A stretch of 64,000 bases of DNA from Virgibacillus oceani (GCF_014638995.1 NZ_BMFR01000002.1:106203-170202); one strand, 5' to 3'. Shown: positions 30,009 to 39,644, counted from the stretch's first letter. Numbers and translations: made by a program. The notes: generated from the letters alone by a model not told the origin.

Positions 30009-31013
30009 ATGGTTAAAGAATCTCCACTGCTCAAAGTCAGCAACTTACATACACACTTTTTCACAAAGTCTGGAGTGGTAAAAGCTGTTGATGGTGTCGA
30101 TTTTGATATTAACCCCGGTGAAACACTCGGGATTGTTGGAGAATCAGGATCAGGTAAAAGTATTACTGCAATGTCTATTCTGGGATTAGTTCCCTCTCCT
30201 CCAGGAAAAATCGTAAACGGTGAAGTTCTTTTCAAAGGTGAAAACCTTGTTACGAAAACGGATAAACAGATGAGGAAAATCCGCGGAAAAGAAATTTCTA
30301 TGGTTTTTCAGGATCCCATGACATCCTTAAATCCTGTTTTTACGGTTGAAAAGCAGATGGTTGAAACCATTTTAGCACACGAAAATATGTCAAAAAAACA
30401 AGCAAAAGAACGCACTATTGAATTACTGGACTTAGTAGGAATTCCTGATCCGCAAAAACGATTGAAAAACTATCCGCACGAATTCAGCGGAGGAATGCGG
30501 CAGCGGGTAATGATTGCAATGGCATTATCCTGCAATCCTTCCTTACTCATTGCCGATGAACCAACAACAGCACTTGACGTGACAATCCAGGCACAAATTT
30601 TAGAGCTTTTTAAGAAAATGCAAAAAGAACTTGATATGGCAATCATTATGATTACCCATGATCTTGGAGTTGTTTCAGAAGTTTGTGACCGAGTTATGGT
30701 CATGTATGCGGGAAAACCGGTAGAATTTACGGATACAGCCAACCTTTTTGACGATGGTAAGCACCCGTACACCCTTGGACTAATGAATTCAATACCAAAA
30801 ATAACAACAGATAAACAAAAACTAGAGGCCATTGATGGTGTTCCACCTGACTTACGTGCACTTCCGAAAGGCTGCAGTTTTGCACCAAGATGCAAGCATG
30901 TAATGGAGAGCTGTTTGACAATCGATCCTGGTTTAAAAGCAATAGATGACAACCACCTTGTCCGCTGCTTGTTATACGAGGAATCAGAATCTAAGAAGGC
31001 GGTTACCCCATGA
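30009..31013 (+). CDS. appD: Oligopeptide ABC transporter ATP-binding protein AppD-like
   Basis: 334 residues. Walker A GESGSGKS near residue 41, Q-loop VFQDPMTSLNPVFTV, signature FSGGMRQRVMIA and Walker B LLIADEPTTALD. The C-terminal oligopeptide/dipeptide extension has the CX(n)C iron-sulfur-type cysteines (GCSFAPRCKHVMESC). ATG after AAAGGAGG. First gene of a D-F-A-B-C operon, the gene order of B. subtilis app rather than opp (A-B-C-D-F). Couples ATP hydrolysis to peptide import at the membrane. Assignment to App versus Dpp or nickel systems rests on order. Confidence 0.87.
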   Translation: MVKESPLLKVSNLHTHFFTKSGVVKAVDGVDFDINPGETLGIVGESGSGKSITAMSILGLVPSPPGKIVNGEVLFKGENLVTKTDKQMRKIRGKEISMVFQDPMTSLNPVFTVEKQMVETILAHENMSKKQAKERTIELLDLVGIPDPQKRLKNYPHEFSGGMRQRVMIAMALSCNPSLLIADEPTTALDVTIQAQILELFKKMQKELDMAIIMITHDLGVVSEVCDRVMVMYAGKPVEFTDTANLFDDGKHPYTLGLMNSIPKITTDKQKLEAIDGVPPDLRALPKGCSFAPRCKHVMESCLTIDPGLKAIDDNHLVRCLLYEESESKKAVTP

Positions 31014-32005
31014 GTACATTATTAGAAGTAAAAGACTTAAAAAAACATTTCCCATTAAAAGGGCAAGCACTATTTTCCAAGGATAAACCTGTGCTTAAAG
31101 CAGTCGACGGAATATCGTTTTCAGTAGAAACCGGGGAGACACTTGGCCTTGTTGGAGAGAGCGGATGCGGCAAATCTACTGCAGGCAGATCTATATTAAA
31201 GCTATTGGAACCAACTGAAGGCGAAGTTATTTTCAAAGGGGAAAATATTACAAAACATCGCGGTGAGAAATTGCGTAAGCTCAGAAAAGATATGCAATTC
31301 ATTTTTCAGGATCCTTATGCCTCATTGAATCCTAGAAAAACGATTGAACAAATTATTACAGAACCAATGAAAATATTTAATATACCAAAAGCAGAACGAA
31401 ACAAAAAGCTAACAAGATTATTGGATGTAGTTGGATTAAGTTCCTATCACAAGCATCGCTATCCTCACGAATTCAGCGGAGGACAGAGGCAGCGAATTGG
31501 CATTGCCCGATCATTAGCATTGGACCCGGATCTTGTGATTTGCGATGAGCCTGTCTCAGCACTTGATGTTTCGATTCAAGCACAGGTAATTAATCTAATG
31601 GAAGATTTACAGGAAGAATTTAATCTTACATACATTTTTATCGCACACGACTTAAGTGTTGTTCATCATATTAGCGATCGTGTAGCAGTCATGTATTTAG
31701 GAGAGCTCGTGGAAATAGGTGAAGCAAATGAGCTCTATCAAAATCCAAAGCACCCATACACACAAGCACTTCTATCGGCTGTTCCAGAAGCAAACCCACA
31801 CCGAGATAAACAGCGAATTATTTTAAAAGGTGACCTTCCTTCACCTGCAAATCCGCCACAAGGCTGTAAATTTCATACCAGATGCCCGTTTGCAGAGGAA
31901 ATATGCCGCACCCAAGAACCCAAACTAAAAAAAGTATCAGCAACAGGTCAAATGGCATCCTGTCATTTTGCTGAGGAGGTGGTCAATGCGAACGAACCAC
32001 TTTAA
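31010..32005 (+). CDS. appF: Oligopeptide ABC transporter ATP-binding protein AppF-like
   Basis: 331 residues. Walker A GESGCGKS near residue 51, IFQDPYASLNPRKT, signature FSGGQRQRIGIARSLA, Walker B LVICDEPVSALD and the C-terminal cluster GCKFHTRCPFAEEIC. Overlaps the appD stop by 4 nt. Second NBD of a heterodimeric peptide importer. Confidence 0.87.
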   Translation: MSTLLEVKDLKKHFPLKGQALFSKDKPVLKAVDGISFSVETGETLGLVGESGCGKSTAGRSILKLLEPTEGEVIFKGENITKHRGEKLRKLRKDMQFIFQDPYASLNPRKTIEQIITEPMKIFNIPKAERNKKLTRLLDVVGLSSYHKHRYPHEFSGGQRQRIGIARSLALDPDLVICDEPVSALDVSIQAQVINLMEDLQEEFNLTYIFIAHDLSVVHHISDRVAVMYLGELVEIGEANELYQNPKHPYTQALLSAVPEANPHRDKQRIILKGDLPSPANPPQGCKFHTRCPFAEEICRTQEPKLKKVSATGQMASCHFAEEVVNANEPL

Positions 32006-32042
32006 CTTGAATATTTAAATTTAAATTTAAGGGGGAACTATC

Positions 32043-33683
32043 TTGAAGAAGCGTAATTTATTAGCATTATTTAGTTTACTTTTTGCAATCGTATTATTTG
32101 TAAGTGCATGCAGTGATGATGCAAATTCGACAGATAGCGATTCAAGTGCAAATTCCACTGATGATGAACAAGCAACGGAAGAAGCTTCTGGGGAAAAAAC
32201 ACTGATATTCGGACGTGGTGCAGATTCTATTCAATTGGATCCATCAAAGATTACAGATGGTGAATCAATTTATGTTACGAATCAAATCTATGATACCCTT
32301 GTTCGTTATAAAGAGGAAAATACAGAGGTTAGACCAGCACTAGCAACGGAATGGACACCTAGTGAGGATGGTTTAACATGGACATTCAAGCTGCGGGATG
32401 ATGTTAAATTCCACGATGGAACAGATTTTACCGCAGAGGATGTTGTCTTTAACTTTGAGCGCTGGGCAACATCAGCTGAATATATCTACTACGGCTATAT
32501 GTTTGGTGCTTCTGAGGATGATCTTGGAGGAATTATTGAAAAAGTCGAAGCAACAGGTGATTATGAAGTTAAATTCACCTTATCTGAACCAAATGCTCCA
32601 TTCCTGCAAACCCTAGCAATGCCGCCATTCGGAATTGCCAGCCCTGAGGCTGTCGAAGAGTTCGGAGAGGACTATTTTAAAAATCCAGTTGGTACAGGAC
32701 CATTTGTATTTGAAGAATGGGTTCCAGATGATAGTATCACAGTTACAAAAAATGAAGATTATTTCGGTGAGACCGCTAACGTTGATAAAGTAATTTTCCG
32801 TACAATTCCAGATAATGGTGCTCGCTTTATGGAACTGCAATCAGGTTCAATTGATCTGATGACAGGACTTAACCCGCAAGATATTCAAACAGCAGAAAGT
32901 GATGAAAATCTGCAAATTATCCGCCGGCCATCAATGAACGTTAGCTATATGGCAATGAACACAAGTAAAGAAGGTCCGATGTCGGAAAAATTAGTTCGTC
33001 AGGCTATTAATCTGGCAATTGATAAGGAAAAGCTTATAACACTTTATGAAGGTATCGGCAAAGCAGCTAAAAATCCAATTCCACCTTCACTTTGGGGATA
33101 TAACGATGACATAGAAGACTATGGATATGATGTGGAACAGGCGAAAGCATTATTAGCCGAAGCTGGCTATGCAGATGGATTTGATATAACGCTGTACACA
33201 TTTGCAAATCCTAGACCATATATGCCACAGCCAAAAGTTACTGCTCAAGCAATTCAAGAAATGTTGAAGGCTGTAAATATCAATGTAGAGATTATTGAAA
33301 ACGACTGGGATACACATTTAGCTGCGACGGAAAATGGCGAACATGATATGGCATTCCTTGGATGGACTGGTGATAACGGGGATCCAGATAACTTCCTATA
33401 TGTTCTTTTAGATAAAGACAATGCGAAGATGGGATCTGCCGGAAATATTGCTTTTTATAAGAGTGATGAAGTACATGATTTATTGAAAGCTGCGCAAACG
33501 GAAATGGATCAGGAAAAACGAACAGAACTATATTTAAAAGCACAGGAAATCATTCATGAGGATGCACCATGGTTCCCTATCGCACATACGACACCTCCGA
33601 TTGCAGCAAGTAAAAATGTAGTAGATTATGTTCCGCATCCAACTGGAAGTGAACCATTTAACTTATTAGATATTAAGGAATAG
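32043..33683 (+). CDS. appA: Peptide-binding lipoprotein AppA-like (SBP_bac_5)
   Basis: 546 residues, TTG start after GGGGG. Lipoprotein signal with lipobox VSAC and lipidated Cys23, followed by an acidic/Ser/Thr linker (about residues 24-52). The SBP_bac_5 domain follows: LDPSKITDGESIYVTNQIYDTL (abbreviated LDPSKITDGES), LATEWTPSEDGLTWTFKLRD shortened to EWTPSEDGLTWTF, and KFHDGTDFTAEDVVF. Extracellular, anchored to the membrane and delivering peptides to AppBC. Peptide specificity cannot be read. Confidence 0.9.
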   Translation: MKKRNLLALFSLLFAIVLFVSACSDDANSTDSDSSANSTDDEQATEEASGEKTLIFGRGADSIQLDPSKITDGESIYVTNQIYDTLVRYKEENTEVRPALATEWTPSEDGLTWTFKLRDDVKFHDGTDFTAEDVVFNFERWATSAEYIYYGYMFGASEDDLGGIIEKVEATGDYEVKFTLSEPNAPFLQTLAMPPFGIASPEAVEEFGEDYFKNPVGTGPFVFEEWVPDDSITVTKNEDYFGETANVDKVIFRTIPDNGARFMELQSGSIDLMTGLNPQDIQTAESDENLQIIRRPSMNVSYMAMNTSKEGPMSEKLVRQAINLAIDKEKLITLYEGIGKAAKNPIPPSLWGYNDDIEDYGYDVEQAKALLAEAGYADGFDITLYTFANPRPYMPQPKVTAQAIQEMLKAVNINVEIIENDWDTHLAATENGEHDMAFLGWTGDNGDPDNFLYVLLDKDNAKMGSAGNIAFYKSDEVHDLLKAAQTEMDQEKRTELYLKAQEIIHEDAPWFPIAHTTPPIAASKNVVDYVPHPTGSEPFNLLDIKE

Positions 33684-33716
33684 ATTTACAACTATTTCCC
33701 TAAATGGAGAATACAG

Positions 33717-33747
33717 AGAGTGTCTCTTAAACACATGAGACACCCTC
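33717..33747 (+). other. Intra-operon hairpin between appA and appB
   Basis: GTGTCTC pairs with GAGACAC around a 10-nt loop, extended by flanking GAG/CTC, with no T run after it. It is probably an mRNA-stabilising or attenuating hairpin that keeps the binding protein in excess over the permeases. Confidence 0.5.
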
Positions 33748-33778
33748 GTATACTCCAGATAAACGGAGGAATCAAACC

Positions 33779-34783
33779 ATGCTAAAATACATTATCCGAA
33801 GACTATTTATGCTTATCCCCGTTCTAATTGGTGTTTCCATCCTAACTTTTTCTCTCATTCATCTCATACCGGGGGATCCAGCGAGAAGCATGCTTGGTGA
33901 AAAGGCCACTGAAGCCCAGTTAGAGTCATTACGGGAAGAACTCGGTCTTAACGATTCTTATATTGTGCAGTATGGACGCTTTCTAGGGGATATCCTTCAG
34001 GGAGATTTAGGTGAGTCCATACAATCAAAGGAAGATATCGCAATTCAATTATTACATAAACTGCCTGCAACAGTAGAACTTACCATATTTGCAATGCTCC
34101 TTGCAGTTGTAATAGGAGTTTTAGCCGGTGTTGTTGCCGCAGTCAAACAATATTCGTGGTTTGACAATTTAAGTATGACTGGTGCATTGTTTGGTGTTTC
34201 ACTGCCAATATTTTGGCTTGGATTAATGATGATTTGGCTCTTTTCCGTAACGCTGAATATTTTGCCGCCATCCGGTAGATTAACCGCTGGTGTTGAATTG
34301 AATACGATCACAAACTTTTATTTATTAGATAGTATATTAACAGGTAATTGGGTTGCCTTTAAAGATGCATTTTCACACCTATTAATGCCTGGACTTGCGC
34401 TTGGGACAATACCAATGGCTATAATTGCCAGGATGACGCGTTCCAGTATGCTTGAGGTTATGCGTCAGGATTATATTCGTACTGCAAACGCAAAAGGTTT
34501 AAAAAAGTATCTAGTTATATTCCAGCATGCATTAAAAAATGCCTCATTGCCGGTATTAACAGTAATAGGTTTACAATTTGGACTATTACTGGGCGGGGCT
34601 GTTTTAACAGAGACAATCTTTTCTTGGCCTGGTATTGGACGATATGTATATCTGGCTGTTCTCGGACGTGATTATCCAGTGGTCCAGAGCACTATATTAA
34701 TTGTCGCAACCATTTTTGTTCTAATTAACTTACTTACAGATATACTCTACAAGTATTTCGACCCTAGGATAAGGTATGAGTAA
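33779..34783 (+). CDS. appB: Peptide ABC transporter permease AppB-like
   Basis: 334 residues, ATG after CGGAGGAATC. Six predicted helices. The N-terminus MLKYIIRRLFMLIPVLIGVS with IHLIPGDPA is the DppB/OppB signature, and the EAA loop is YIRTANAKGLKKYLVIFQHA near residue 234. GAVLTETIFSWPGIGRY closes the domain. Forms the channel with AppC. Confidence 0.9.
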   Translation: MLKYIIRRLFMLIPVLIGVSILTFSLIHLIPGDPARSMLGEKATEAQLESLREELGLNDSYIVQYGRFLGDILQGDLGESIQSKEDIAIQLLHKLPATVELTIFAMLLAVVIGVLAGVVAAVKQYSWFDNLSMTGALFGVSLPIFWLGLMMIWLFSVTLNILPPSGRLTAGVELNTITNFYLLDSILTGNWVAFKDAFSHLLMPGLALGTIPMAIIARMTRSSMLEVMRQDYIRTANAKGLKKYLVIFQHALKNASLPVLTVIGLQFGLLLGGAVLTETIFSWPGIGRYVYLAVLGRDYPVVQSTILIVATIFVLINLLTDILYKYFDPRIRYE

Positions 34784-34833
34784 GAATTCATTCTAGGTGA
34801 AATAAATGACTAATAGGAAAGGATGTGCACCAT

Positions 34834-35745
34834 TTGTCACTTCAACCAAATCCAATACCAGATCCAAATACAGTAAATGTGGATCAATCAGAGCAAACAA
34901 AGTCACGCAGGTTATGGATAGATTCAGCAATGCGAATAGTAAAGAGCAAAACATCCTTTATTGGGTTATGCATCATTCTAATTTTGATATTAACTGCTAT
35001 ATTTGCACCTTTAATCGCTACACATAGCCCTACGGCACAAGATATTATCAACCGCTATCAGCCACCATCGTCTGAACATTTTTTAGGTACAGATGAACTT
35101 GGAAGGGACATTTTTTCAAGAATTGTACATGGCTCGCGAATTTCCATACAAATTGGAGTAATTGCGGTTGGCATAGCCATGATAATTGGTGTGTTATTAG
35201 GGGGCGTTGCTGGTTATTTTGGCCGCTGGATAGACCAGATTATCATGCGGATAATCGACATTATGATGGCATTTCCTAGTATTTTGCTAGCTATTGCTTT
35301 AGTTGCAGTGCTTGGACCAGGTCTAACCAACGCAATGATTGCAGTTGGTATCGTTGGAATTCCACAGTTTGCAAGGATTGTTCGGTCTGCAGTATTATCT
35401 ATCAAAGAAACAGAATATATTGAGGCAGCTAAATCGATTGGTGCAAAACATGGAAGAGTCTTAATGCAGCATGTACTTCCGAATTGTGTTGCCCCTATCA
35501 TTGTCCAAACAACGCTAAGTATTGGTACAGCGATTTTAGATGCCGCTGGTTTAAGCTTCCTTGGTCTAGGAGCACAACCGCCAACGCCTGAATGGGGAGC
35601 GATGTTAAGTGATGGTCAGGCTGCAATCCAAAATGCTCCATGGGTCGTAGCATTTCCAGGACTCGCAATTTTCTTTGTCGTATTAGGCTTCAACTTATTA
35701 GGTGATGGTCTGCGCGATGCATTAGATCCTAGATTAAAACAATAA
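34834..35745 (+). CDS. appC: Peptide ABC transporter permease AppC-like
   Basis: 303 residues from the TTG with AAAGGA 10 nt upstream; a GTG three codons earlier (34825) is too close to that site but possible. DppC/OppC family: cytosolic N-terminus, helix SFIGLCIILILILTAIFAPL, HFLGTDELGRDIFSR, EAA loop EYIEAAKSIGAKHGRVLMQH near residue 195, C-terminal LGDGLRDALDPR. Last gene of the app-type operon, followed by a 12-bp terminator. Confidence 0.9.
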   Translation: MSLQPNPIPDPNTVNVDQSEQTKSRRLWIDSAMRIVKSKTSFIGLCIILILILTAIFAPLIATHSPTAQDIINRYQPPSSEHFLGTDELGRDIFSRIVHGSRISIQIGVIAVGIAMIIGVLLGGVAGYFGRWIDQIIMRIIDIMMAFPSILLAIALVAVLGPGLTNAMIAVGIVGIPQFARIVRSAVLSIKETEYIEAAKSIGAKHGRVLMQHVLPNCVAPIIVQTTLSIGTAILDAAGLSFLGLGAQPPTPEWGAMLSDGQAAIQNAPWVVAFPGLAIFFVVLGFNLLGDGLRDALDPRLKQ

Positions 35746-35756
35746 ATAATGTATGA

Positions 35757-35794
35757 TAAAAGGTAAAGCAAATGCTTTACCTTTTGCATTTTCG
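35757..35794 (+). terminator. Terminator after the app-type operon
   Basis: AAAAGGTAAAGC pairs with GCTTTACCTTTT (12 bp), then GCATTTT. Only 27 nt separate it from the next start codon, leaving little room for a separate promoter. Confidence 0.75.
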
Positions 35795-35820
35795 CCTGGC
35801 TGGAAATGAGGTGTATAAAT

Positions 35821-36411
35821 TTGAAAAAGTATATTCCGGTTTTTATCTGTCTTTTTCTTACATTGATCTTTTTAGTTATTTCAATGGATTCCCGAGAGAA
35901 TAAGCATATCAATACATATCCAAATCTACCAGCTCCGATTGGTGTCGAAAAGATTCTCATTACCTCCGCGGGTCAAGCTCCAGAAGGGACAATACTTCTC
36001 TCCATTGCTGAAAATCTGAATCTTGATGCTGATTATCGCCCAAGAGCATTGTCAACCGATCTTTATGACTATCAAAGTGTAGTTATTGTACTTGGGTATA
36101 GTGCAAATGGCTTAGCACACACGCCCAGGTCCTTTCAGGAAGAAATTGTGCGAACAAAACATTTGGTAATGGAAGCTAATAGGAAGGGCTTACCGATCAT
36201 TCTTACCTGCCTTTCAGGACAGTATCGGGCTGACGGAAACACGTGGAAGCTATTTGAAAAGATAGTTCCCTTTGCTGACTATTATATCGGCCTAAAGGAA
36301 ACAAAAAATGTATCCAAACTGCTAAATACATTAAAAACACATCACGTACCATCTACACTTGTTAATCAATTAGCGGACATACAAATACCTTTTAATTCCG
36401 TATTCAGATAG
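35821..36411 (+). CDS. Membrane-anchored extracellular protein, DUF6305-like
   Basis: 196 residues from the TTG preceded by GAGGTG. One N-terminal membrane anchor (YIPVFICLFLTLIFLVISM). The domain begins IGVEKILITSAGQAPEGTIL near residue 39, which resembles proteins I recall as DUF6305 (ITSAGQ... then a SVVIVLGYSANGL segment). The fold looks like a small alpha/beta ligand domain with alternating hydrophobic strands. No enzyme motif seen. Followed by a sensor kinase and regulator, so an accessory sensor or ligand-binding role is inferred. Family name uncertain. Confidence 0.65.
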   Translation: MKKYIPVFICLFLTLIFLVISMDSRENKHINTYPNLPAPIGVEKILITSAGQAPEGTILLSIAENLNLDADYRPRALSTDLYDYQSVVIVLGYSANGLAHTPRSFQEEIVRTKHLVMEANRKGLPIILTCLSGQYRADGNTWKLFEKIVPFADYYIGLKETKNVSKLLNTLKTHHVPSTLVNQLADIQIPFNSVFR

Positions 36412-36449
36412 TTTTGTTGATACTTATTGCAAGGAAGGTTGAAGGAAGA

Positions 36450-37838
36450 ATGAAGGAAAAAAATTATTCATTAATAGGCTTTATCGGAATTATACTTCTG
36501 GCATATGGCGAATTCTTTCCCGCATTAATCAAGGATTGGTCATCATTTATTATAGATGGTATTAATGAAAGTATTGTTCTGCAGGATAGCGGCCAGCTGA
36601 TGATCATTTCATTTGGCTATGCTGCTAAATACACAATTATCTTCTTTCTAATCTATTTTGGAAGCATGATGATTGCCCATGCTTTCTCCAAAAATTTGGA
36701 ATCTATTACATTCTCTCTATTATTTATTGCTATTTCAATGATTGCCTTTCTTGTGTTCAATCAATTATATAAGGAAAATTTCTCAATTATTGGAGCTATC
36801 CTGACAATTGGTATTGTCATTTTCCTTCAGCTGTTTATACCTAAACATAGGCTATATTATATTATTTCATCTATTATTCTTTTTTTAGTTTTACTTTCTA
36901 TTCAATGGGCACAGCTTATCCCCGCCCTATCACATTATGGATTCGGTTCAAGTGATATTGCGGTTAGTATAAAAATTGCCGATAGTTATTTCACAGCTAA
37001 TAGATTATTCAACACCCTTGCGACGATATTTTTTGCATCATTTCTTACCATCGCAAGCATACTGACCTTTTTAATATATCTTGTTAATAAACAGCTCAAT
37101 ACTGAAAAGAAGTACCAGCATCAGGAGGAAGAATTAAGAGAAACTCGAATCGCATTGGTTGAATCAAAAGTTTACCAGGAAATAAACACCTTAGTTCACG
37201 ATTTAAAAACTCCGTTAGTAACCGTGGAAGGATTAGTATCATTAATTAACATGAAATTAAAGCCACAAAAGGAAAGTATTTTAACTGAGTATTTTAAACG
37301 ATTGGACCATTCCCTTGATAAAATGAACGATATGATTTCCGAAATACTTTATGAAAATATTAAGCAATACATCGCTATTACGGATTTACTAGACTATGTT
37401 ACAAGCCACTTAGGTTTAGATGAACAACAAATAGATTTAGATATCGTTGTAGATGAAAAACTGCCGCCTGTCTACATTAATAAAATTCGTTTTTCCCGGG
37501 CAATTTCCAACATTCTCGAAAATGCAATCACATCATTTGCTGGAAAAGCAGGATATATCCATGTCCATGTCAAAAGAATAGATAAGGGAGTTTTGTTTCA
37601 AATTCAAGATAACGGTCCAGGAATTAAACAATCACATCTGGAAGATATCTGGAAAGATGGATTTAGCACGAAAAATTCATCAGGGATAGGACTTTCTTTT
37701 GTAAAACGTGTAGTGGAAAATCATAATGGAAGAGTATCGGTAGACAGTGTAGCTGGAAGTCACACACAAATGAATATCTTACTTCCGATCCATAAAGAAG
37801 GTGAAAACAAAGTTGAGTACGACCATTTTAATAGTTGA
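36450..37838 (+). CDS. Membrane sensor histidine kinase
   Basis: 462 residues from the ATG with AAGGAAGG upstream. About seven membrane helices in the first 210 residues with no large extracellular or PAS domain. A coiled stretch (KKYQHQEEELRETRIALVESK) leads to the H-box NTLVHDLKTPL with His250. The HATPase_c domain has N-box AISNILENAIT, G1 DNGPGIKQ, F-box FSTKNSSGIGL and a final GRVSVDS. Architecture suggests a membrane-embedded or intramembrane signal. Operon with the DUF6305-like gene (38 nt) and the response regulator (26-nt overlap). Confidence 0.9.
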   Translation: MKEKNYSLIGFIGIILLAYGEFFPALIKDWSSFIIDGINESIVLQDSGQLMIISFGYAAKYTIIFFLIYFGSMMIAHAFSKNLESITFSLLFIAISMIAFLVFNQLYKENFSIIGAILTIGIVIFLQLFIPKHRLYYIISSIILFLVLLSIQWAQLIPALSHYGFGSSDIAVSIKIADSYFTANRLFNTLATIFFASFLTIASILTFLIYLVNKQLNTEKKYQHQEEELRETRIALVESKVYQEINTLVHDLKTPLVTVEGLVSLINMKLKPQKESILTEYFKRLDHSLDKMNDMISEILYENIKQYIAITDLLDYVTSHLGLDEQQIDLDIVVDEKLPPVYINKIRFSRAISNILENAITSFAGKAGYIHVHVKRIDKGVLFQIQDNGPGIKQSHLEDIWKDGFSTKNSSGIGLSFVKRVVENHNGRVSVDSVAGSHTQMNILLPIHKEGENKVEYDHFNS

Positions 37839-38424
37839 TGATAATGAAGACATTCGCTATACATTAAATGAGATTTGCAAATTTGCTAACTATAACGTTA
37901 TTGAAGCATCCACAGGCAGACAAGCAGCAGACCTGTGCAAAAAAATGGCTCCGGATCTAGTACTTCTTGATTACCATATGCCAAATTGGGACGGATTAAA
38001 AACTACGAAAGAAATCCGGCTATATAATCAACGTATACCAATAATTATTCTGACAGTTGATGAACGGCAGGAAATTGCGAATCGTTTTCTTAATGCAGGT
38101 GCAACTGACTTTGCCTTAAAGCCAATTAAGGCACCAGACCTGCTTTCCAGAATTCGTATTAATTTAAAAATCAGCAAGCTTACGGAGGATAGAAACAGTG
38201 TATATGTTGATAAAGGTATAAATCAGGCAACATTAATGTCAATTAAAAATTATCTTGTAACACAAAAAAGTCCATCCACAATAAATGAAATTCAGCAAAA
38301 TTTGCCTATAGCATATCAAACTGTTCATCGGTACTTAAATTATCTGGAAGGGAAAGGGGAAGTTGAAGTAATTTCACATTATGGCAAAAAGGGACGTCCA
38401 AAGAACATGTACAAATTCGTTTAA
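37813..38424 (+). CDS. Response regulator, CitB/DctR-type output domain
   Basis: 203 residues from the TTG with GAAGGTG 9 nt upstream. Receiver domain: IVDDNEDI acidic pair, phospho-acceptor Asp53 in LVLLDYHMP, Thr and Lys in LTVDERQE and FALKPIKAPD. The C-terminal winged-helix (YLVTQKSPSTINEIQQNLPI, then TVHRYLNYLEGKGEVE and GRPKNMYKF) resembles the CitT/DctR/MalR group that controls carboxylate or dicarboxylate uptake. Its start overlaps the kinase gene by 26 nt. Target genes are not evident; the upstream app-type transporter is one candidate. Confidence 0.88.
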   Translation: MSTTILIVDDNEDIRYTLNEICKFANYNVIEASTGRQAADLCKKMAPDLVLLDYHMPNWDGLKTTKEIRLYNQRIPIIILTVDERQEIANRFLNAGATDFALKPIKAPDLLSRIRINLKISKLTEDRNSVYVDKGINQATLMSIKNYLVTQKSPSTINEIQQNLPIAYQTVHRYLNYLEGKGEVEVISHYGKKGRPKNMYKFV

Positions 38425-38620
38425 AAAGAAGTGAATGTTTTAATCCCACAAGAGGCATAAGGTTTATTTTACATGATAATGGGAATGATGGAAAGTGTAT
38501 TTTAGGGTACTGGAAGTCATAAGCCGGGTTAGTGGAAATTAACGGGATGGGCGATTTCATTATATCTATTTATGATTTCGAAACTGCTTTTTGCCTTTTG
38601 AAAAATGTCGAACGTTTTTG

Positions 38621-38637
38621 TTTGACCTTTTTTGACC
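38621..38637 (-). promoter_or_regulatory. CtsR operator of clpP
   Basis: The complement reads GGTCAAA-AAA-GGTCAAA, a perfect match to the CtsR heptad direct-repeat consensus. It overlaps the clpP -35 element, so CtsR binding would block transcription until heat or protein stress. Confidence 0.93.
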
Positions 38638-38650
38638 TATTAGTTATGAT
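38622..38650 (+). promoter_or_regulatory. SigmaA promoter of clpP
   Basis: TTGACC (inside the CtsR box), 17 nt spacer, TATGAT, about 48 nt upstream of the clpP ATG. Confidence 0.8.
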
Positions 38651-38698
38651 AAAAATATCCAAACAAATGGATTATATGAATTAAGGGAGGATTTACAC

Positions 38699-39292
38699 AT
38701 GAATTTAATACCAACAGTCATTGAACAAACAAACCGTGGAGAACGTGCATATGATATTTACTCACGTTTACTTAAAGATCGCATCATCATGTTAGGAAGT
38801 GCAATTGACGATAACGTTGCCAACTCTATTGTTGCCCAACTTCTTTTCCTGGAAGCGGAAGATCCTGATAAAGATATTTCCATATACATTAACTCACCAG
38901 GTGGATCTATTACGGCTGGAATGGCTATTTATGATACTATGCAGCTAATTAAGCCGGATGTATCAACTATTTGTACCGGAATGGCAGCATCAATGGGGGC
39001 ATTCCTGTTGACTGCGGGTGAGATCGGAAAACGCTATGTACTTCCAAATAGTGAAGTAATGATTCACCAGCCACTTGGCGGAACACAGGGGCAAGCAACA
39101 GATATTGAAATTCATACGAGACGTATCTTGGAAATGCGTGAAAAAATAAATGAAATTCTTGCTGAACGAAGCGGCCAGCCACTCGAGGTTATCCAGCGCG
39201 ATACAGAGCGTGATAATTTTATGACCTCTACTAGAGCAGTTGAATATGGTTTAGTTGATAAAGTATTAGAACGTAAATCCGATAAGAAGTAA
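38699..39292 (+). CDS. clpP: ATP-dependent Clp protease proteolytic subunit
   Basis: 197 residues, standard. Catalytic triad intact: Ser98 in GMAASMGAF, His123 in MIHQPLGG, Asp172 in ERDNFM. The N-terminal processing region [20 protein letters not shown] is typical. Forms the tetradecameric peptidase chamber used by ClpX, ClpC and ClpE, including for SsrA-tagged proteins. ATG follows AAGGGAGG. Monocistronic, CtsR-controlled, strong terminator. Confidence 0.98.
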   Translation: MNLIPTVIEQTNRGERAYDIYSRLLKDRIIMLGSAIDDNVANSIVAQLLFLEAEDPDKDISIYINSPGGSITAGMAIYDTMQLIKPDVSTICTGMAASMGAFLLTAGEIGKRYVLPNSEVMIHQPLGGTQGQATDIEIHTRRILEMREKINEILAERSGQPLEVIQRDTERDNFMTSTRAVEYGLVDKVLERKSDKK

Positions 39293-39300
39293 CTGCAATA

Positions 39301-39337
39301 AACCCCTTGATCATGCTTATGATCAAGGGGTCTTTTC
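39301..39337. terminator. Bidirectional terminator between clpP and crh
   Basis: ACCCCTTGATCAT pairs with ATGATCAAGGGGT (13 bp) followed by TTTT on the plus strand. It ends where the convergent crh stop begins. Confidence 0.85.
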
Positions 39338-39598
39338 TCAAACCTTTGCAGCGGTTACAAAGGTGGTTAATTGATTAAGTGCTTCTTCCTCATCGGCTCC
39401 ATCAGCAATCAATGTAATAGTTTCTCCAGTCGTAATAGCCAAACTCATTAATCCCATAATGCTTTTTGCATTCACACGTCTGCCGTCTTTTTCTAAAAAC
39501 AGATGTGAAGCATATCGATTCGCTTCCTGAACAAATCTTGCCGCCGGTCTTGCTTGCAAACCACTATCAATTTCCACTTTTACAGAACTTTCCACCAA
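39338..39598 (-). CDS. crh: Catabolite repression HPr-like protein Crh
   Basis: 86 residues using the TTG 9 nt after GGGAGAGG. This start puts Gln at position 15 (DSGLQARPA) and Ser at 46 (NAKSIMGL), exactly the Crh numbering; two ATG codons sit too close to the ribosome binding site. Gln15 instead of His15 rules out PTS phosphotransfer and marks Crh. Ser46 is the HPr kinase target that lets it act as a CcpA corepressor. In B. subtilis crh is the last gene after whiA; here a terminator separates them. Confidence 0.95.
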   Translation of the reverse strand: MVESSVKVEIDSGLQARPAARFVQEANRYASHLFLEKDGRRVNAKSIMGLMSLAITTGETITLIADGADEEEALNQLTTFVTAAKV

Positions 39599-39644
39599 CT
39601 TCATCATCCTCTCCCTTTTTTGAAACCGCTATCATTATTATCTA

